From Lachnospiraceae bacterium (GTDB lineage Bacteria > Bacillota > Clostridia > Lachnospirales > Lachnospiraceae), in NCBI GenBank assembly GCA_023663945.1, contig JAMPGL010000013.1:1-64000 (forward strand): a stretch of DNA of 64,000 nt, read 5' to 3'. Both the position numbers and the translations under genes were made by a program. The notes under the pieces were generated by a model. It was not told the origin of the DNA, ran no database searches, and saw only the letters and a list, made by a program, of their open reading frames with translations. Shown one piece after another: positions 33,432 to 42,798 of the stretch (positions are counted from its first letter, which is position 1; each line of letters begins with the position of its first letter).

Positions 33432-34511
33432 ATGGGGGAACCCGGAGAGAAGAAATTAAAAAAGTATGCAAAGAAGGATACCAAAAAGAACGCAGGGCGT
33501 GTGCAAAAAGCGCACAGCAGAAACAGGGTGCAGGAAATGCAGGACATAGTGGAAAAAGAATTTCTGGCATTTCCGGATGTCACAGCAGACGTGCTCAATG
33601 CACTCTTGTACCAGGGGGAAGAGGTGGTGCAGGCGGATGCACTGCTTGCCGGACCAACCGAAAGCATTTATCAGGGAGAAAAAAAGCTCCGTACCCAATA
33701 TGAGGATTTGTGCAAATACCAGATGTCCGGAGACAGGATTAATGTAATGTACCTGATTGCCAACCAGAGCCGGACTGACGGAAAGATGCTTCTCCGCAAG
33801 GCGGGATACGTGGGAGGCGCTTACCGGGAGCAATATGAGGGAAAGACGCAGGGAATCTTTCCGGTGATTGAGTTAGTGTTGTATTGGGGCAGTCCCCGCT
33901 GGAGAAGCAGCCGTAATCTCCGGCAGTTATTTAAAAGGCGTGAACTTACGCAGAAGGAATGGAAGTATATTGACGAGTTAAATCTGCATGTTTTTGAGAT
34001 GAGGCATTTGAGCAGGGAAGAGCGGGAACGGTTTCAAAGCGACATGCGGATTGTGCTGGACTATCTTGCGGAGGGAAATACTTACCGTTCTGACCGGAAG
34101 ATTAAGCATAAGTCAGCCCTAATCAAAATGATTAAGGTGCTTTCCGGTGATATGGACATAGAAAATATCGAACAATGGGTAGAGGAACAGGGAATCAAGG
34201 AGGAGGAAGAGATTATGGTATGTGAATTATTTGACCAGTACGAAAGAAAGGGACGTGCAGAGGGAGAGGCAACTGGAGAGGCGCGTGGACGCATCGCTGG
34301 AATTGCAGAGGGAGAAGCACGGGGACGCATTGCTGGGCTTGCGGAGGGACGCGCAGAGGGAGAAGCACGCGGACGGATTGCAGGTGAAAATCGTTTTGCC
34401 AGACTGGTGCAGATTCTCATGGATGCCGGAAGGAATGATGATTTGAGGAGAGCAGTCTCAGACCCTAAATACAGAGAATGGCTGTATAGAGAGGCTGATG
34501 TGGCATTATAA
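33432..34511 (+). CDS. Rpn-family recombination-promoting nuclease/putative transposase
   Basis: 359 residues from ATG 33432 (AGGAGG ahead); an upstream ATG (33375) is rejected. A very basic N-terminus (KKLKKYAKKDTKKNAGR) precedes a PD-(D/E)XK-like core with KEFLAFPDVTADVLNALLYQ (catalytic Asp region), RTQYEDLCKY, DRINVMYLIANQSRTDGKM (expected E-x-K/Q strand, here with Asn-Gln) and FPVIELVLYWGSPRW. This is the Rpn/PDDEXK family common in Lachnospiraceae. The C-terminal region has at least three tandem GEARGRIAG repeats (about 278-322), encoded by direct DNA repeats at about 34255-34385. Rpn proteins are DNases linked to recombination; here the role is unknown. It lies next to the MITE-like element. 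Confidence 0.85.
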   Translation: MGEPGEKKLKKYAKKDTKKNAGRVQKAHSRNRVQEMQDIVEKEFLAFPDVTADVLNALLYQGEEVVQADALLAGPTESIYQGEKKLRTQYEDLCKYQMSGDRINVMYLIANQSRTDGKMLLRKAGYVGGAYREQYEGKTQGIFPVIELVLYWGSPRWRSSRNLRQLFKRRELTQKEWKYIDELNLHVFEMRHLSREERERFQSDMRIVLDYLAEGNTYRSDRKIKHKSALIKMIKVLSGDMDIENIEQWVEEQGIKEEEEIMVCELFDQYERKGRAEGEATGEARGRIAGIAEGEARGRIAGLAEGRAEGEARGRIAGENRFARLVQILMDAGRNDDLRRAVSDPKYREWLYREADVAL

Positions 34512-35087
34512 GCATTTTGCCCGCTCTTCAATTACATTTGGCAAAGAGGATTTTATTGTCAAAATTAAATAATTCATAATTTCCTCCCGGTCAAGGGTGG
34601 TTCGGTTATGAAACCAGTCAATCAGGATTCCGGTTAGGGCATTGGTGTAAAAATCACAGAGAAAGTCCCGAAAGCGGGTGTCTACAAATTTTCCGAGTTT
34701 GTTTTCGACTTCAGAAATAAGGAGCCCGGCAACATAGCGCAGATCGGAGGTCAGAAAACGTTTCATGCCTTCTCTGCCTAAAGCATCGTAAACGCAGGTC
34801 AGAAAGTGCTTGTTTTTGTCAACATAATCAATAATAAAGTGAAGGACAGCCTCGTAGTCGCTCAGCAGATCAGCTTTTTTGACCACATCAAGAGCCTCTT
34901 CATCCAGCATCCACCGAAGAAGATCAAAGACATCTTGAAAATGATAATAAAAGGTTTTGCGGTTGATGCCGCAGTCGAGGCAGATTTCGCTGACGGTGAT
35001 TTTAGACAGCGGCTTGGTTTCCATGATTTTTTTCAGGGACTCAGTCATAGCGCGTTTGGTTTGGTAAGATGCATTGGCATGTTTCAT
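34506..35087 (-). CDS. TetR/AcrR-family regulator
   Basis: 193 residues. N-terminal helix-turn-helix (about 10-55): TKRAMTESLKKIMETKPLSK, then ITVSEICLDCGINRKTFYYHF, the TetR hallmark ending in F-Y-x-x-F. The C-terminal domain has YVDKNKHFLTCVYDALG and resembles the dihydroxyacetone-kinase-regulator (DhaS)-like TetR subgroup. It is the third gene behind the MMPL transporter and GLUG protein on the same strand but is partly separated by a hairpin terminator. It most likely represses that group, possibly through the palindromes ahead of the transporter promoter (41259-41289). Its stop overlaps the convergent nuclease gene by 6 bases. Confidence 0.9.
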   Translation of the reverse strand: MKHANASYQTKRAMTESLKKIMETKPLSKITVSEICLDCGINRKTFYYHFQDVFDLLRWMLDEEALDVVKKADLLSDYEAVLHFIIDYVDKNKHFLTCVYDALGREGMKRFLTSDLRYVAGLLISEVENKLGKFVDTRFRDFLCDFYTNALTGILIDWFHNRTTLDREEIMNYLILTIKSSLPNVIEERAKCL

Positions 35088-35106
35088 AATATTTTTGACA
35101 GAAAAA

Positions 35107-35153
35107 GGGCTGCCATTTCCTCCTTCATTTGTAATTATGGAAAATGGTAGCCC
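35107..35153 (-). terminator. Terminator/attenuator between the GLUG protein and TetR genes
   Basis: On the minus strand GGGCTACCATTT (plus 35142-35153) pairs with AAATGGCAGCCC (plus 35107-35118, one mismatch), followed by TTTTTC. The GAAGGAGG inside the loop is too far from the tetR start to be its RBS. Confidence 0.7.
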
Positions 35154-35168
35154 CGATAAGTGAAAATG

Positions 35169-38100
35169 TCAATGTTTTTTCTGCAATTTTCTTCGGCGCA
35201 GAAGGAACAGAATCAAAGCGCCCAGAAGTACAATAAGCAAGATGACCAGAAGAACGATTATCTTGACGGGTATGGTGGCGGGACGGTCTGCGCAGCAGAC
35301 AACAGCATCATAGGTATCCAAAGTAAACACAAGGTAGCTTCCATCCTGTTTAGAGGGAAGAGGGAGCCAGGTTTGGTTTAATAGTTGTTCCAACTGAGGA
35401 TTTTTCATGTCCGTGGGAATCAGCATGCGGAAAGTATAAGGGGCATAGCCGTCGCTCTGTACATGGAATTTATAGCAAACAGCATTAGTCAGTCCATCTT
35501 CCGGGTATGCCTCTATCTTGGAGGCGGTGAGCCGGTCATCCGGCGAAAAGGTTCCCTCTGCCAAAAGAACCGGGCGCGAGCCGTCCCGGCAATCGCTCTC
35601 TAATGTAGTAATATATTCTGTGTAGACAGCTTCAATGGTCTGATCAAAGGTAATATCTTCTTGGTTAAAGCTGGACCATGTTCCTACAAAGCCTTCTTTT
35701 TTGGGGACATCCGGAAGCATGGAAGGGTCAAAGCTTTCTCCGTAAGCAATAGTCAGAATGCTTACTGTGTGCCCGTCAGCCTCAAATGTCAGGTAAATAT
35801 TTTCAAATAAATCAGGCAGTGCAGGAAGTTCCAGAAATTCCTGATAGGGAAGGGGCTGTGCATGTCCTGTGTAGCTGATGCCGTCAATTCCGGCGGGTCC
35901 GCCCTCCACAAAGAAGCAGTTCTCCACCTCTCCGGCGGAATCAATGATACCTGCAACAGACCCCAGATAATCATGACCTTCGCGAATCTCAATCATGCTG
36001 CGGCAGTCGTAAATGGAATTTCCTTCGCCTGCAATACCGCCGATTTTGCTGTCTCCCCAAAGGGCGCATTTGGAATTGCAGTTCCGAATTGTGGAAGTGC
36101 TGATACCTGCAATACCGCCAACCAGACTGCCGTCGGTTTTGACAGTTCCAGTGTTGGTACATTCCATAATGCTTCCGAGAAGTACTTCGCCCGCAATACC
36201 GCCGACACAGTCCTTTTTTCCTTCAATTTTTCCAGAATTTTCGCACTGGCGGATAACGATTCGTTCCTGATAGCGGAAATTGAGGGTGGTATCATATTGA
36301 TCAAGGTCAAAATCATTTTCCGGGTCAAAATTATTTTCCCGGGAAAGGGAACCTGCAATGCCCCCGGCATTCAAATCGCCGTTGATGAATCCTTTATTTG
36401 CAGAATTCATGACTTTTCCGGTAGTGTCCGTAAGCTGATCGTTATCGGATATATCTTCCAAAATTTCGTCAGGATCGGCAGGGTCAGGGTCGGTGATAAG
36501 GTCTGTGATAATATTCAGCTCATCAATGACTGCCTGAAAGTCATCGAGAACAACCTGATTCTCGCCGTCTAACATAGAGTTGAGAAGCCGGGTATCACTG
36601 ATAATTGCTGAAAAACTGCTTCCCAGCATATTTTTGGCGGCATCAAAGCGGCTTCCAACGATAGAAATATGGCTTTGAATGCGGTTTTGGATACCTTCTA
36701 ACAGCTCGGAGGCATCCTCGTAGATATTTGTCTGTGCGTCATTTATGCTCTTTTCTACATCTTCCCGGTCAATATCCTCAAAAAAACGATAATCGTCAGG
36801 GTTAAAATCAGCTGGCAGAGTCGGAAATGGAAACGGTGTGGGCGTCTCCTCCGGCGTGGCTGTAGGCGCAGGGGCTTCTTCCTGTGCGGGAGCGGTGTCG
36901 GACGCAGGTATGTCACCGGGCACAGGAACGGTATCGGACGTAAGTGTGTCACCGGGTATAGGAGCGGTGTCGGACGCAGGTATGTCACCGGGCACAGCAA
37001 CGGCATCGGATGCGGAAGTTCCTGCCGGCGCATACAAAATCATGCTTTGAATCCGGCGGGGAGCGTACAACGATTCCGGGTAGTAAGAGCGGGTCTGCGC
37101 AGAAGATTCTGTTTCTGATTCATTTGCATCATCGTCCATCTCCGCGCTTTTGCCGGGATTTTGGTCGGATACAGTGTCAGCTGCAGGTTCTTCGTCAGAC
37201 GCGGAAGTTTCCGGCGCAGACGTTATGTCAGACGGGGGAGCTGCTTCCGGCGCAGGCGTTATGTCAGCCGTGGGAGTTGCTTCCGGCGCAGGCGTTACGT
37301 CAGGCGTGGGAGTTGCTTCCGGCGTAGGCGTTGGCGTTACGTCAGGCGTTATGCCAGGCGTGGCAGACGGAGTCGGGCTTTCTCCGGGAGAAGGAGAAGG
37401 CGAAATGGAAGGAAGCTTATCCAAAAAGTCCAGAGAAACCGGTTTAGGAGAAGGCAGTGAGGCAAGGTCGGTAGGCTCCGCAAAAGAAGAAAAATCTTCA
37501 CTTGCATTAGTCAGGATATTGTCCACTGCATTTTGGGCGCCTTCCACAGAGTTAAGAAGCTGATCAATCTGACCGGTAAGGGAGGAAGAGGAGCCGTTTA
37601 AGTCCTGATCCAATTTGGTAAGCAGATCATGAAGAGTATGGAATTCTTCGTTCAGCTTTTTCAAGGTGTCTTCATCAAATTGAAGACGGCTGCTGGGCTC
37701 CATCTGCCCCGCAATACCGCCAATATCTTTTCTGCCGTTTAAAACACCATAGTTAATACAGCCCTCAATATAACCGGACTGGCTTCCTGCGATACCGCCG
37801 ATATTGTAGCCCACATGAGGGTAGCCTACGGAACCATCGTTGACGCAGGCGCGCACAGAACCGGAATTGCTTCCTGTAATTCCGCCAATGTCGGTGACGG
37901 AAGCGGCGTTTTCTGTGGTCAAAATATCTGTCAGCGCAGCATCCAGATCGATGGAGGAAAGGTCAATGTGATTGTCCTCGGCAATAATATTCACATCACA
38001 GTGATTTTGACATCCCGAAATGCTTCCAAGATTTTCGCCTGCAATGCCTCCGATCAGGTGCTTTCCGCAGACGCTTCCGCTTGAAGAGCAGTCCAGAATG

Positions 38101-38705
38101 ATTCCGGTAGATTCATTAATCCCTGCAATACCGCCGGATTTTTCACCGCCGTTTATAGTTCCTGACACATGACAATTTCCGATAATGCCCTTATTCACGC
38201 CGGCAAGCAGGGCAAGACCGGAATGGGAGCTTTCTGCCTGCGCTGACCCGGAAACGGACAATTGATAGACAGCGCCCTCCTCCTGAATATAACGGAATAA
38301 TCCCATATGATTACTGCCGCCGGAAAGAGAGAAACCGCTGATGGCATGTCCCTGTCCCAGAAAGGTTCCGCCAAAGGAAGGAATAGGGGATAACTCCGTG
38401 TCATTCAGTTGAAGGTCGTTGTCCAAAAGAATCAGCTTTCCTACGGACCAGGTATCTACACTGCAGTTCTCTGCAAAGGAGCGGAGGTCATCTACCGTGG
38501 AAATATGGATGGCATCCGCGGTGTCTATCGAGGCATCCAGCATGGTATCAGCAATGTCCGATGTGGCATCTGTCATGTTTTCCGCTGTATTGTCGGAAGG
38601 AGCGGCAAAGGCAGGCAGTATTGCGTCAAGCTGTACAGCGCACAGACACAGTGCCAGACCCCATGTGAGAAGAATTTTTTTATGGTGAATAATCTTTTTA
38701 TTCAT
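35169..38705 (-). CDS. Large membrane-anchored surface protein with GLUG-type repeats
   Basis: 1178 residues from ATG 38705, 8 bases inside the transporter gene end; AGGAAAGGAAG precedes it. Signal peptide (ILLTWGLALCLCAVQLDAI), then beta-solenoid repeats of the form GGIAG-x-x-x-x-G-x-I-x-x-C. Five occur before residue 340 and at least four after 770 (GGIAGSLSREN, GGIAGEVLLGS, GGIAGISTST, GGIAGEGNSI), matching the GLUG motif. Between them are two long helical segments (about 345-400 and 650-760) and a Pro/Thr-rich spacer with TPTPDVTPAPEATP and four PGDxxxSDT repeats. The C-terminus has a membrane helix (IIVLLVILLIVLLGALILF) and a basic tail RRRKLQKKH. It is an extracellular, membrane-bound partner of the MMPL transporter by operon context; adhesion or cargo binding are guesses. 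Confidence 0.8.
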   Translation of the reverse strand: MNKKIIHHKKILLTWGLALCLCAVQLDAILPAFAAPSDNTAENMTDATSDIADTMLDASIDTADAIHISTVDDLRSFAENCSVDTWSVGKLILLDNDLQLNDTELSPIPSFGGTFLGQGHAISGFSLSGGSNHMGLFRYIQEEGAVYQLSVSGSAQAESSHSGLALLAGVNKGIIGNCHVSGTINGGEKSGGIAGINESTGIILDCSSSGSVCGKHLIGGIAGENLGSISGCQNHCDVNIIAEDNHIDLSSIDLDAALTDILTTENAASVTDIGGITGSNSGSVRACVNDGSVGYPHVGYNIGGIAGSQSGYIEGCINYGVLNGRKDIGGIAGQMEPSSRLQFDEDTLKKLNEEFHTLHDLLTKLDQDLNGSSSSLTGQIDQLLNSVEGAQNAVDNILTNASEDFSSFAEPTDLASLPSPKPVSLDFLDKLPSISPSPSPGESPTPSATPGITPDVTPTPTPEATPTPDVTPAPEATPTADITPAPEAAPPSDITSAPETSASDEEPAADTVSDQNPGKSAEMDDDANESETESSAQTRSYYPESLYAPRRIQSMILYAPAGTSASDAVAVPGDIPASDTAPIPGDTLTSDTVPVPGDIPASDTAPAQEEAPAPTATPEETPTPFPFPTLPADFNPDDYRFFEDIDREDVEKSINDAQTNIYEDASELLEGIQNRIQSHISIVGSRFDAAKNMLGSSFSAIISDTRLLNSMLDGENQVVLDDFQAVIDELNIITDLITDPDPADPDEILEDISDNDQLTDTTGKVMNSANKGFINGDLNAGGIAGSLSRENNFDPENDFDLDQYDTTLNFRYQERIVIRQCENSGKIEGKKDCVGGIAGEVLLGSIMECTNTGTVKTDGSLVGGIAGISTSTIRNCNSKCALWGDSKIGGIAGEGNSIYDCRSMIEIREGHDYLGSVAGIIDSAGEVENCFFVEGGPAGIDGISYTGHAQPLPYQEFLELPALPDLFENIYLTFEADGHTVSILTIAYGESFDPSMLPDVPKKEGFVGTWSSFNQEDITFDQTIEAVYTEYITTLESDCRDGSRPVLLAEGTFSPDDRLTASKIEAYPEDGLTNAVCYKFHVQSDGYAPYTFRMLIPTDMKNPQLEQLLNQTWLPLPSKQDGSYLVFTLDTYDAVVCCADRPATIPVKIIVLLVILLIVLLGALILFLLRRRKLQKKH

Positions 38706-41184
38706 GAAGATCACTTCCTTTCCTGTCTGTTTCCGGGATTTCGGGGATAGCTTCGGGGTGGATATCGCTATTTTCCAAAGGCTCCGCCTTGCCGGCTGTC
38801 ACAATGGCATTTAAATCTCCGTGAATCACGCCGTAGAAGGAGCCGTCAAGAACACCGTTTACATGTCCGTGGAGCCTCCCCTGAACCAGTATTTTTCCGG
38901 AGTAGGATTTTCCGGAAAGATTGATGTGGTCCAGTTCAAAGCTGGTGTGCTCGATAATATGGTCACCCAGGACAAGAATCTGAGGAAGCACGGCAAGAAC
39001 CAGAACGATGGAAATGATGGTGCCCCGGCTTAAACAGACTCCAATAGCGGAAATAATCGGATTGGTTGTCATCTGGCCAATCAGCGCTCCGGCAACGGCA
39101 AGGATGCTCCCGGAGGTAAAGATGGTGGGAAACGCCTCGTTGAGAGCTTCCACAATTGCCTGTTTGGGATGCATCTGCTCCTTTAAATCCTTATAATGGC
39201 TGGAAATAACGATGGCATAATCGATATTGGCACCCATCTGGATAGAATTGACAATCAAATAGCTGAGGAAATACAGCGGTTCTTTGTAAATAGCAGGGAA
39301 GGAAAAATTAATCCAGATACTTCCCTGAATAACCAGAATCAACAGCACCGGAAGCCCTGCCGATTTAAAGGTAAACAGCAGGATAATGATAACAAACAGT
39401 GCGGAAAGAATACTGATCAGCAGATTGTCATCCACAAAGGATGAGGAAAGGTCATAGTCGCTGGTAGAGTTGCCCACCACATAAACGTCATTGTAATAGC
39501 GTTCGGCATCCTGATGAATCACCTTCAAAAAGTCAAAGGTTTCCTGACTTTCTTCCGGAAGATTCAAGTAAATGACCATGCGGGAATAGTCTTCGCTCTT
39601 CAGCTGAAGCCTTGCCTTTTCAAGCCGGTCAAAAAGATCATCCAAGGTATCCTGAATGTCCCCTTCCAAAGTAATATTGCCCCGTTCCATCTGATCCTTC
39701 AAAAACAGGAACATGTCAAACAGGGGAACCTCATAATTATTCATGCCGTTTAGAATCTGTCCATACTGGTCGTCATTGACCGCGTATGCAGAGTATAAAA
39801 GGCTGGACAGCTCGTATTCGATTCCGGCAAGCTCCGAAAATTCCCGGGGATTTAAAGCGGAGGTCAGGGTATAGCCGTCCATCGCTTCAATATTGGCAAG
39901 CCCCATGGCGGATTTTACTTCCGGATGACTTTCCAGAGTCTTTAAAAGAGCCGCTTCCGACTTATAATTTCCGGAAGGAATAATGAGGGCGACCATGTTG
40001 CTGGTGCCGAAGGTATTTTTAATCTTCTGGTAAGAAATCTGGCTTTCATTCTGCTTGGAGGTAGTCAAATCTGTATAGCTGTAGCAATACGGGCAGTTGT
40101 TGGCAAAGTAAAAGGCGCCGACTAAAACCGCAACAAAAACAGGCGGGATGATGAAACGGGTTTTTACATCATATTTGCCGATTGCGGTGATTGGAGGAAG
40201 GAGCTTGCGGTGTCTGCTCTTATCAATCAAATTGCTGAACAGCATAAGAAGCCCCGGCATCAAAGTGAAGACAGAGAGCAGGCTTAACAGGATTGCCTTG
40301 ATTAAGACAGTGGCAAGATCCAGACCGATGCCAAAATGCATAAATGCCAAAGCCGCCAGACCGGAAATGGTGGTCAGGGATGAGGAAGAAATTTCAGGGA
40401 TTGCCTTGCTCAGGGCGGCAATGCAGGCTTCCCTGGAGGGCTGCGTCTCGTGTTCATCGCTGAATCGGTGGCACAAAATAATAGCATAATCAATGGCAAG
40501 AGCCAGTTGGAGAACCACAGTCACGGAATTAGAGATAAAGGAAATGGTTCCGCACAGAAAGTTGGTTCCCATATTTAAAACAGCCGCAACCCCAAAGGTA
40601 GCAATCAGCACAGGAACTTCCGCATAAGAACGGGAGGTGAGCGTCAGCACAATTACAATGATGACGGCCGCAACGATAATGATGACCTGCATCTCACTTT
40701 TCAGATCGGCGGCGCTGTCCTGTCCCACTTCGGTGTTTATGTATGTATCGTAATCCTTTAAAAGCTCTTCAATTTCAGTGAGGGCATGGGTACTGACCGA
40801 ATCGGTCACAGTGCCGTCAAAAGTGATGTCAAAGAGTGCCGAGGAATCCTTAAAATGATCCTGCGTATGGTCGTAGGCAGCTTCGGATACGCCGTCAATC
40901 TGCTCAATCTGTTCCTTTAACATTAATGCGGTTTCGTGGGTGATGTTGGATACCATAACCTTAGCGGAACCATAGGTAATAAATTCGTCATTCATCAGGG
41001 TAAGCCCCTGCCGGGTTTCCGTCTCCTCAGGCAGATAGGTAGTGATGTCGTTTTCAACGTTGACCCAGTTTGCGGAAAAAAAGCAGAAGACAATCGCAAA
41101 TACATATAAGAGGAAAAAGAGATTTCGCTTATCCACAATGAAGGTCGCAAGCTTTTCCATAGGAGTTGCTTTGTGTTCGTTCAT
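38698..41184 (-). CDS. MMPL/RND-superfamily transporter
   Basis: 828 residues. Twelve membrane segments in two halves: one N-terminal helix (about 15-36), an outer loop (40-170), a bundle of five (about 172-345), a second helix (about 350-370), a loop (375-585), and a bundle of five (about 590-745). MMPL motifs are seen in GTISFISNSVTVVLQLALAIDYAIILCHRF and MGANIDYAIVISSHY (paired Asp-Tyr of the proton relay; shown in part). The C-terminal cytoplasmic end is unusual: GRLHGHVNGVLDGSFYGVIH looks like a small bactofilin-type beta repeat. RND proteins of this kind export lipids, lipopeptides or drugs using the proton gradient. It is the first gene of the operon with the GLUG surface protein. Confidence 0.88.
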   Translation of the reverse strand: MNEHKATPMEKLATFIVDKRNLFFLLYVFAIVFCFFSANWVNVENDITTYLPEETETRQGLTLMNDEFITYGSAKVMVSNITHETALMLKEQIEQIDGVSEAAYDHTQDHFKDSSALFDITFDGTVTDSVSTHALTEIEELLKDYDTYINTEVGQDSAADLKSEMQVIIIVAAVIIVIVLTLTSRSYAEVPVLIATFGVAAVLNMGTNFLCGTISFISNSVTVVLQLALAIDYAIILCHRFSDEHETQPSREACIAALSKAIPEISSSSLTTISGLAALAFMHFGIGLDLATVLIKAILLSLLSVFTLMPGLLMLFSNLIDKSRHRKLLPPITAIGKYDVKTRFIIPPVFVAVLVGAFYFANNCPYCYSYTDLTTSKQNESQISYQKIKNTFGTSNMVALIIPSGNYKSEAALLKTLESHPEVKSAMGLANIEAMDGYTLTSALNPREFSELAGIEYELSSLLYSAYAVNDDQYGQILNGMNNYEVPLFDMFLFLKDQMERGNITLEGDIQDTLDDLFDRLEKARLQLKSEDYSRMVIYLNLPEESQETFDFLKVIHQDAERYYNDVYVVGNSTSDYDLSSSFVDDNLLISILSALFVIIILLFTFKSAGLPVLLILVIQGSIWINFSFPAIYKEPLYFLSYLIVNSIQMGANIDYAIVISSHYKDLKEQMHPKQAIVEALNEAFPTIFTSGSILAVAGALIGQMTTNPIISAIGVCLSRGTIISIVLVLAVLPQILVLGDHIIEHTSFELDHINLSGKSYSGKILVQGRLHGHVNGVLDGSFYGVIHGDLNAIVTAGKAEPLENSDIHPEAIPEIPETDRKGSDLHE

Positions 41185-41230
41185 TTAAATCAATCCTTCC
41201 ATAGATGATATGAGTTATTTTTCAATGGGA

Positions 41231-41289
41231 ATTATAATTCAAGAAAAAAGATATTTTCAATACCCAAAATGGGACATTTGTCCGGTATT
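41231..41289 (-). promoter_or_regulatory. Promoter and possible operator of the MMPL operon
   Basis: Minus strand: -35 TTGAAA (plus 41255-41260), 18 bases, -10 TATAAT (plus 41231-41236). Just upstream are small palindromes CCCA-AAA-TGGG (41263-41273) and GGAC-ATTT-GTCC (41272-41283), flanked by AATACC/GGTATT; these could be TetR operators. Confidence 0.5.
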
Positions 41290-41372
41290 TTCTTTTCTTT
41301 TATTTTTTGATAAGATAATGGAAAGAAAGTTTGCAAATTTTTAATATTTTGGGAAAGAAACGGAGAATTGCC

Positions 41373-42734
41373 ATGCTGCCAGAGCAATTTTTAAATAGAA
41401 TGAAGCAGATGCTCGGAGAGGAATATCCTCTTTTTCTGGAAAGCTATGAGAAAACAAGCAATCGGTCTCTTAGGGTGAATCACTTAAAAGACCCTTCTGA
41501 GGAGGTCTGCGGAAAAGTGGGATTTTTGGAGGAGCCGGTCTTGTGGGCGGAAGGCGGATTTTATTATAAGGAAGATACACAGCCGGGAAAGCATCCTTTT
41601 CACGAGGCGGGGGTGTACTATATTCAGGAGGCAAGCGCTATGGCACCGGCTGAGGCTCTTATGGCAAAGCCTGGGGAGAAGGTTTTAGACTTGTGTGCCG
41701 CTCCCGGGGGAAAGAGCGCCCAGCTTGCGGATGCGATGAAGGGAAAGGGGCTTCTTGTGTGCAATGAGGTTCATCCCGGCAGGGCAAAGATTTTGTCCGA
41801 AAATCTGGAGAGAATGGGCGTTACCAACGGACTTGTGCTAAATCATGAGCCGTCATATCTGGCGGAGCATTTTCCGGGGTTTTTTGATAAAATACTGGTG
41901 GATGCGCCCTGCTCCGGAGAGGGAATGTTCCGCAAAAATCCGGAGGCAGTGCAGGAGTGGAGTATAGAAAATGTACAGATGTGTGCGGATAGACAGAGCG
42001 ACATTATGGAAAGCGCGGCGCGGATGCTTAAGGAAGGCGGTCTAATGGTGTATTCAACATGCACTTTTGCGCCGGAAGAGGACGAAGGAACCATAGGCCG
42101 TTTTTTAAAGAGACATCCGGAATTTTCCCTGAAAGAGGTTAACCGGTATCCGGGCATGGAGCCGGGAAGACCGGAATGGGTTAAGGGAGGCGGCAGGGAA
42201 CTGGCAAAGACTGTGAGGCTCCTTCCGCATAAATTAAAGGGGGAAGGGCACTTTATGGCTCTTTTGAAAAAGGCTGGGGGAGAAGACGGACCGGCATTTG
42301 GACACACGGGAGAAAAGGGTGCCGCAAAACAGGAATATGTTTTATGGACAGAATTTAAAGAGAACTATCTGAAAAAGGATTTTGGCGGAATTTATCTGAA
42401 ATTTGGAGAGCAGCTGTATCTGGCTCCCGGCGAGTGTCCTTCCCTGAAAGGGCTTAAGGTGCTCCGCGCCGGGCTTCATCTTGGAACGCTGAAAAAGAAT
42501 CGTTTTGAGCCCGCCCATGCGTTAGCGCTTGCCTTAAAACCTCAGGAGGCGGCAAAGGCATGGGAGGTTAATAGGGAACAGGCGGAAAAATATTTAAAAG
42601 GGGAGACCTTTCCGGCAGAAGGGGAAAAAGGGTGGTATTTAATCTGCATGGAGGGGTATTCCTTGGGGTTTGGGAAGCTTTCCGGCGGAATGATGAAGAA
42701 TCATTATCCCAAAGGATTGCGGAAAAATGGTTGA
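41373..42734 (+). CDS. rsmF: RsmF/NOP2-type rRNA cytosine-C5 methyltransferase
   Basis: 453 residues from ATG 41373 (CGGAG ahead). SAM-binding Rossmann motifs: VLDLCAAPGGKSAQLADAM (about 100-118), the motif with LVCNEVHPGRAKI, and motif IV VDAPCSGEGMFRKNPEA with the first catalytic Cys. Motif VI MVYSTCTFAPEEDE carries the second Cys that forms the covalent link to cytosine. The C-terminal part (about 330-453) is the RsmF-type RNA-binding (PUA-like) extension. It methylates C5 of cytosine in 16S rRNA; the precise position is inferred. It stands between the divergent MMPL operon and a TPR lipoprotein whose start lies 65 bases behind. Confidence 0.9.
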   Translation: MLPEQFLNRMKQMLGEEYPLFLESYEKTSNRSLRVNHLKDPSEEVCGKVGFLEEPVLWAEGGFYYKEDTQPGKHPFHEAGVYYIQEASAMAPAEALMAKPGEKVLDLCAAPGGKSAQLADAMKGKGLLVCNEVHPGRAKILSENLERMGVTNGLVLNHEPSYLAEHFPGFFDKILVDAPCSGEGMFRKNPEAVQEWSIENVQMCADRQSDIMESAARMLKEGGLMVYSTCTFAPEEDEGTIGRFLKRHPEFSLKEVNRYPGMEPGRPEWVKGGGRELAKTVRLLPHKLKGEGHFMALLKKAGGEDGPAFGHTGEKGAAKQEYVLWTEFKENYLKKDFGGIYLKFGEQLYLAPGECPSLKGLKVLRAGLHLGTLKKNRFEPAHALALALKPQEAAKAWEVNREQAEKYLKGETFPAEGEKGWYLICMEGYSLGFGKLSGGMMKNHYPKGLRKNG

Positions 42735-42798
42735 AAAAGCCGTGAGACAAAGTATAATAAGATACAGGAAACAAATAATCCGGCTATGGAGAAATCTG

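Noticed and set aside
37161..37460. Plus-strand Arg-rich ORF opposite the Pro/Thr-rich spacer
   Set aside because: It is an artefact of the low-complexity repeats in the surface-protein gene.
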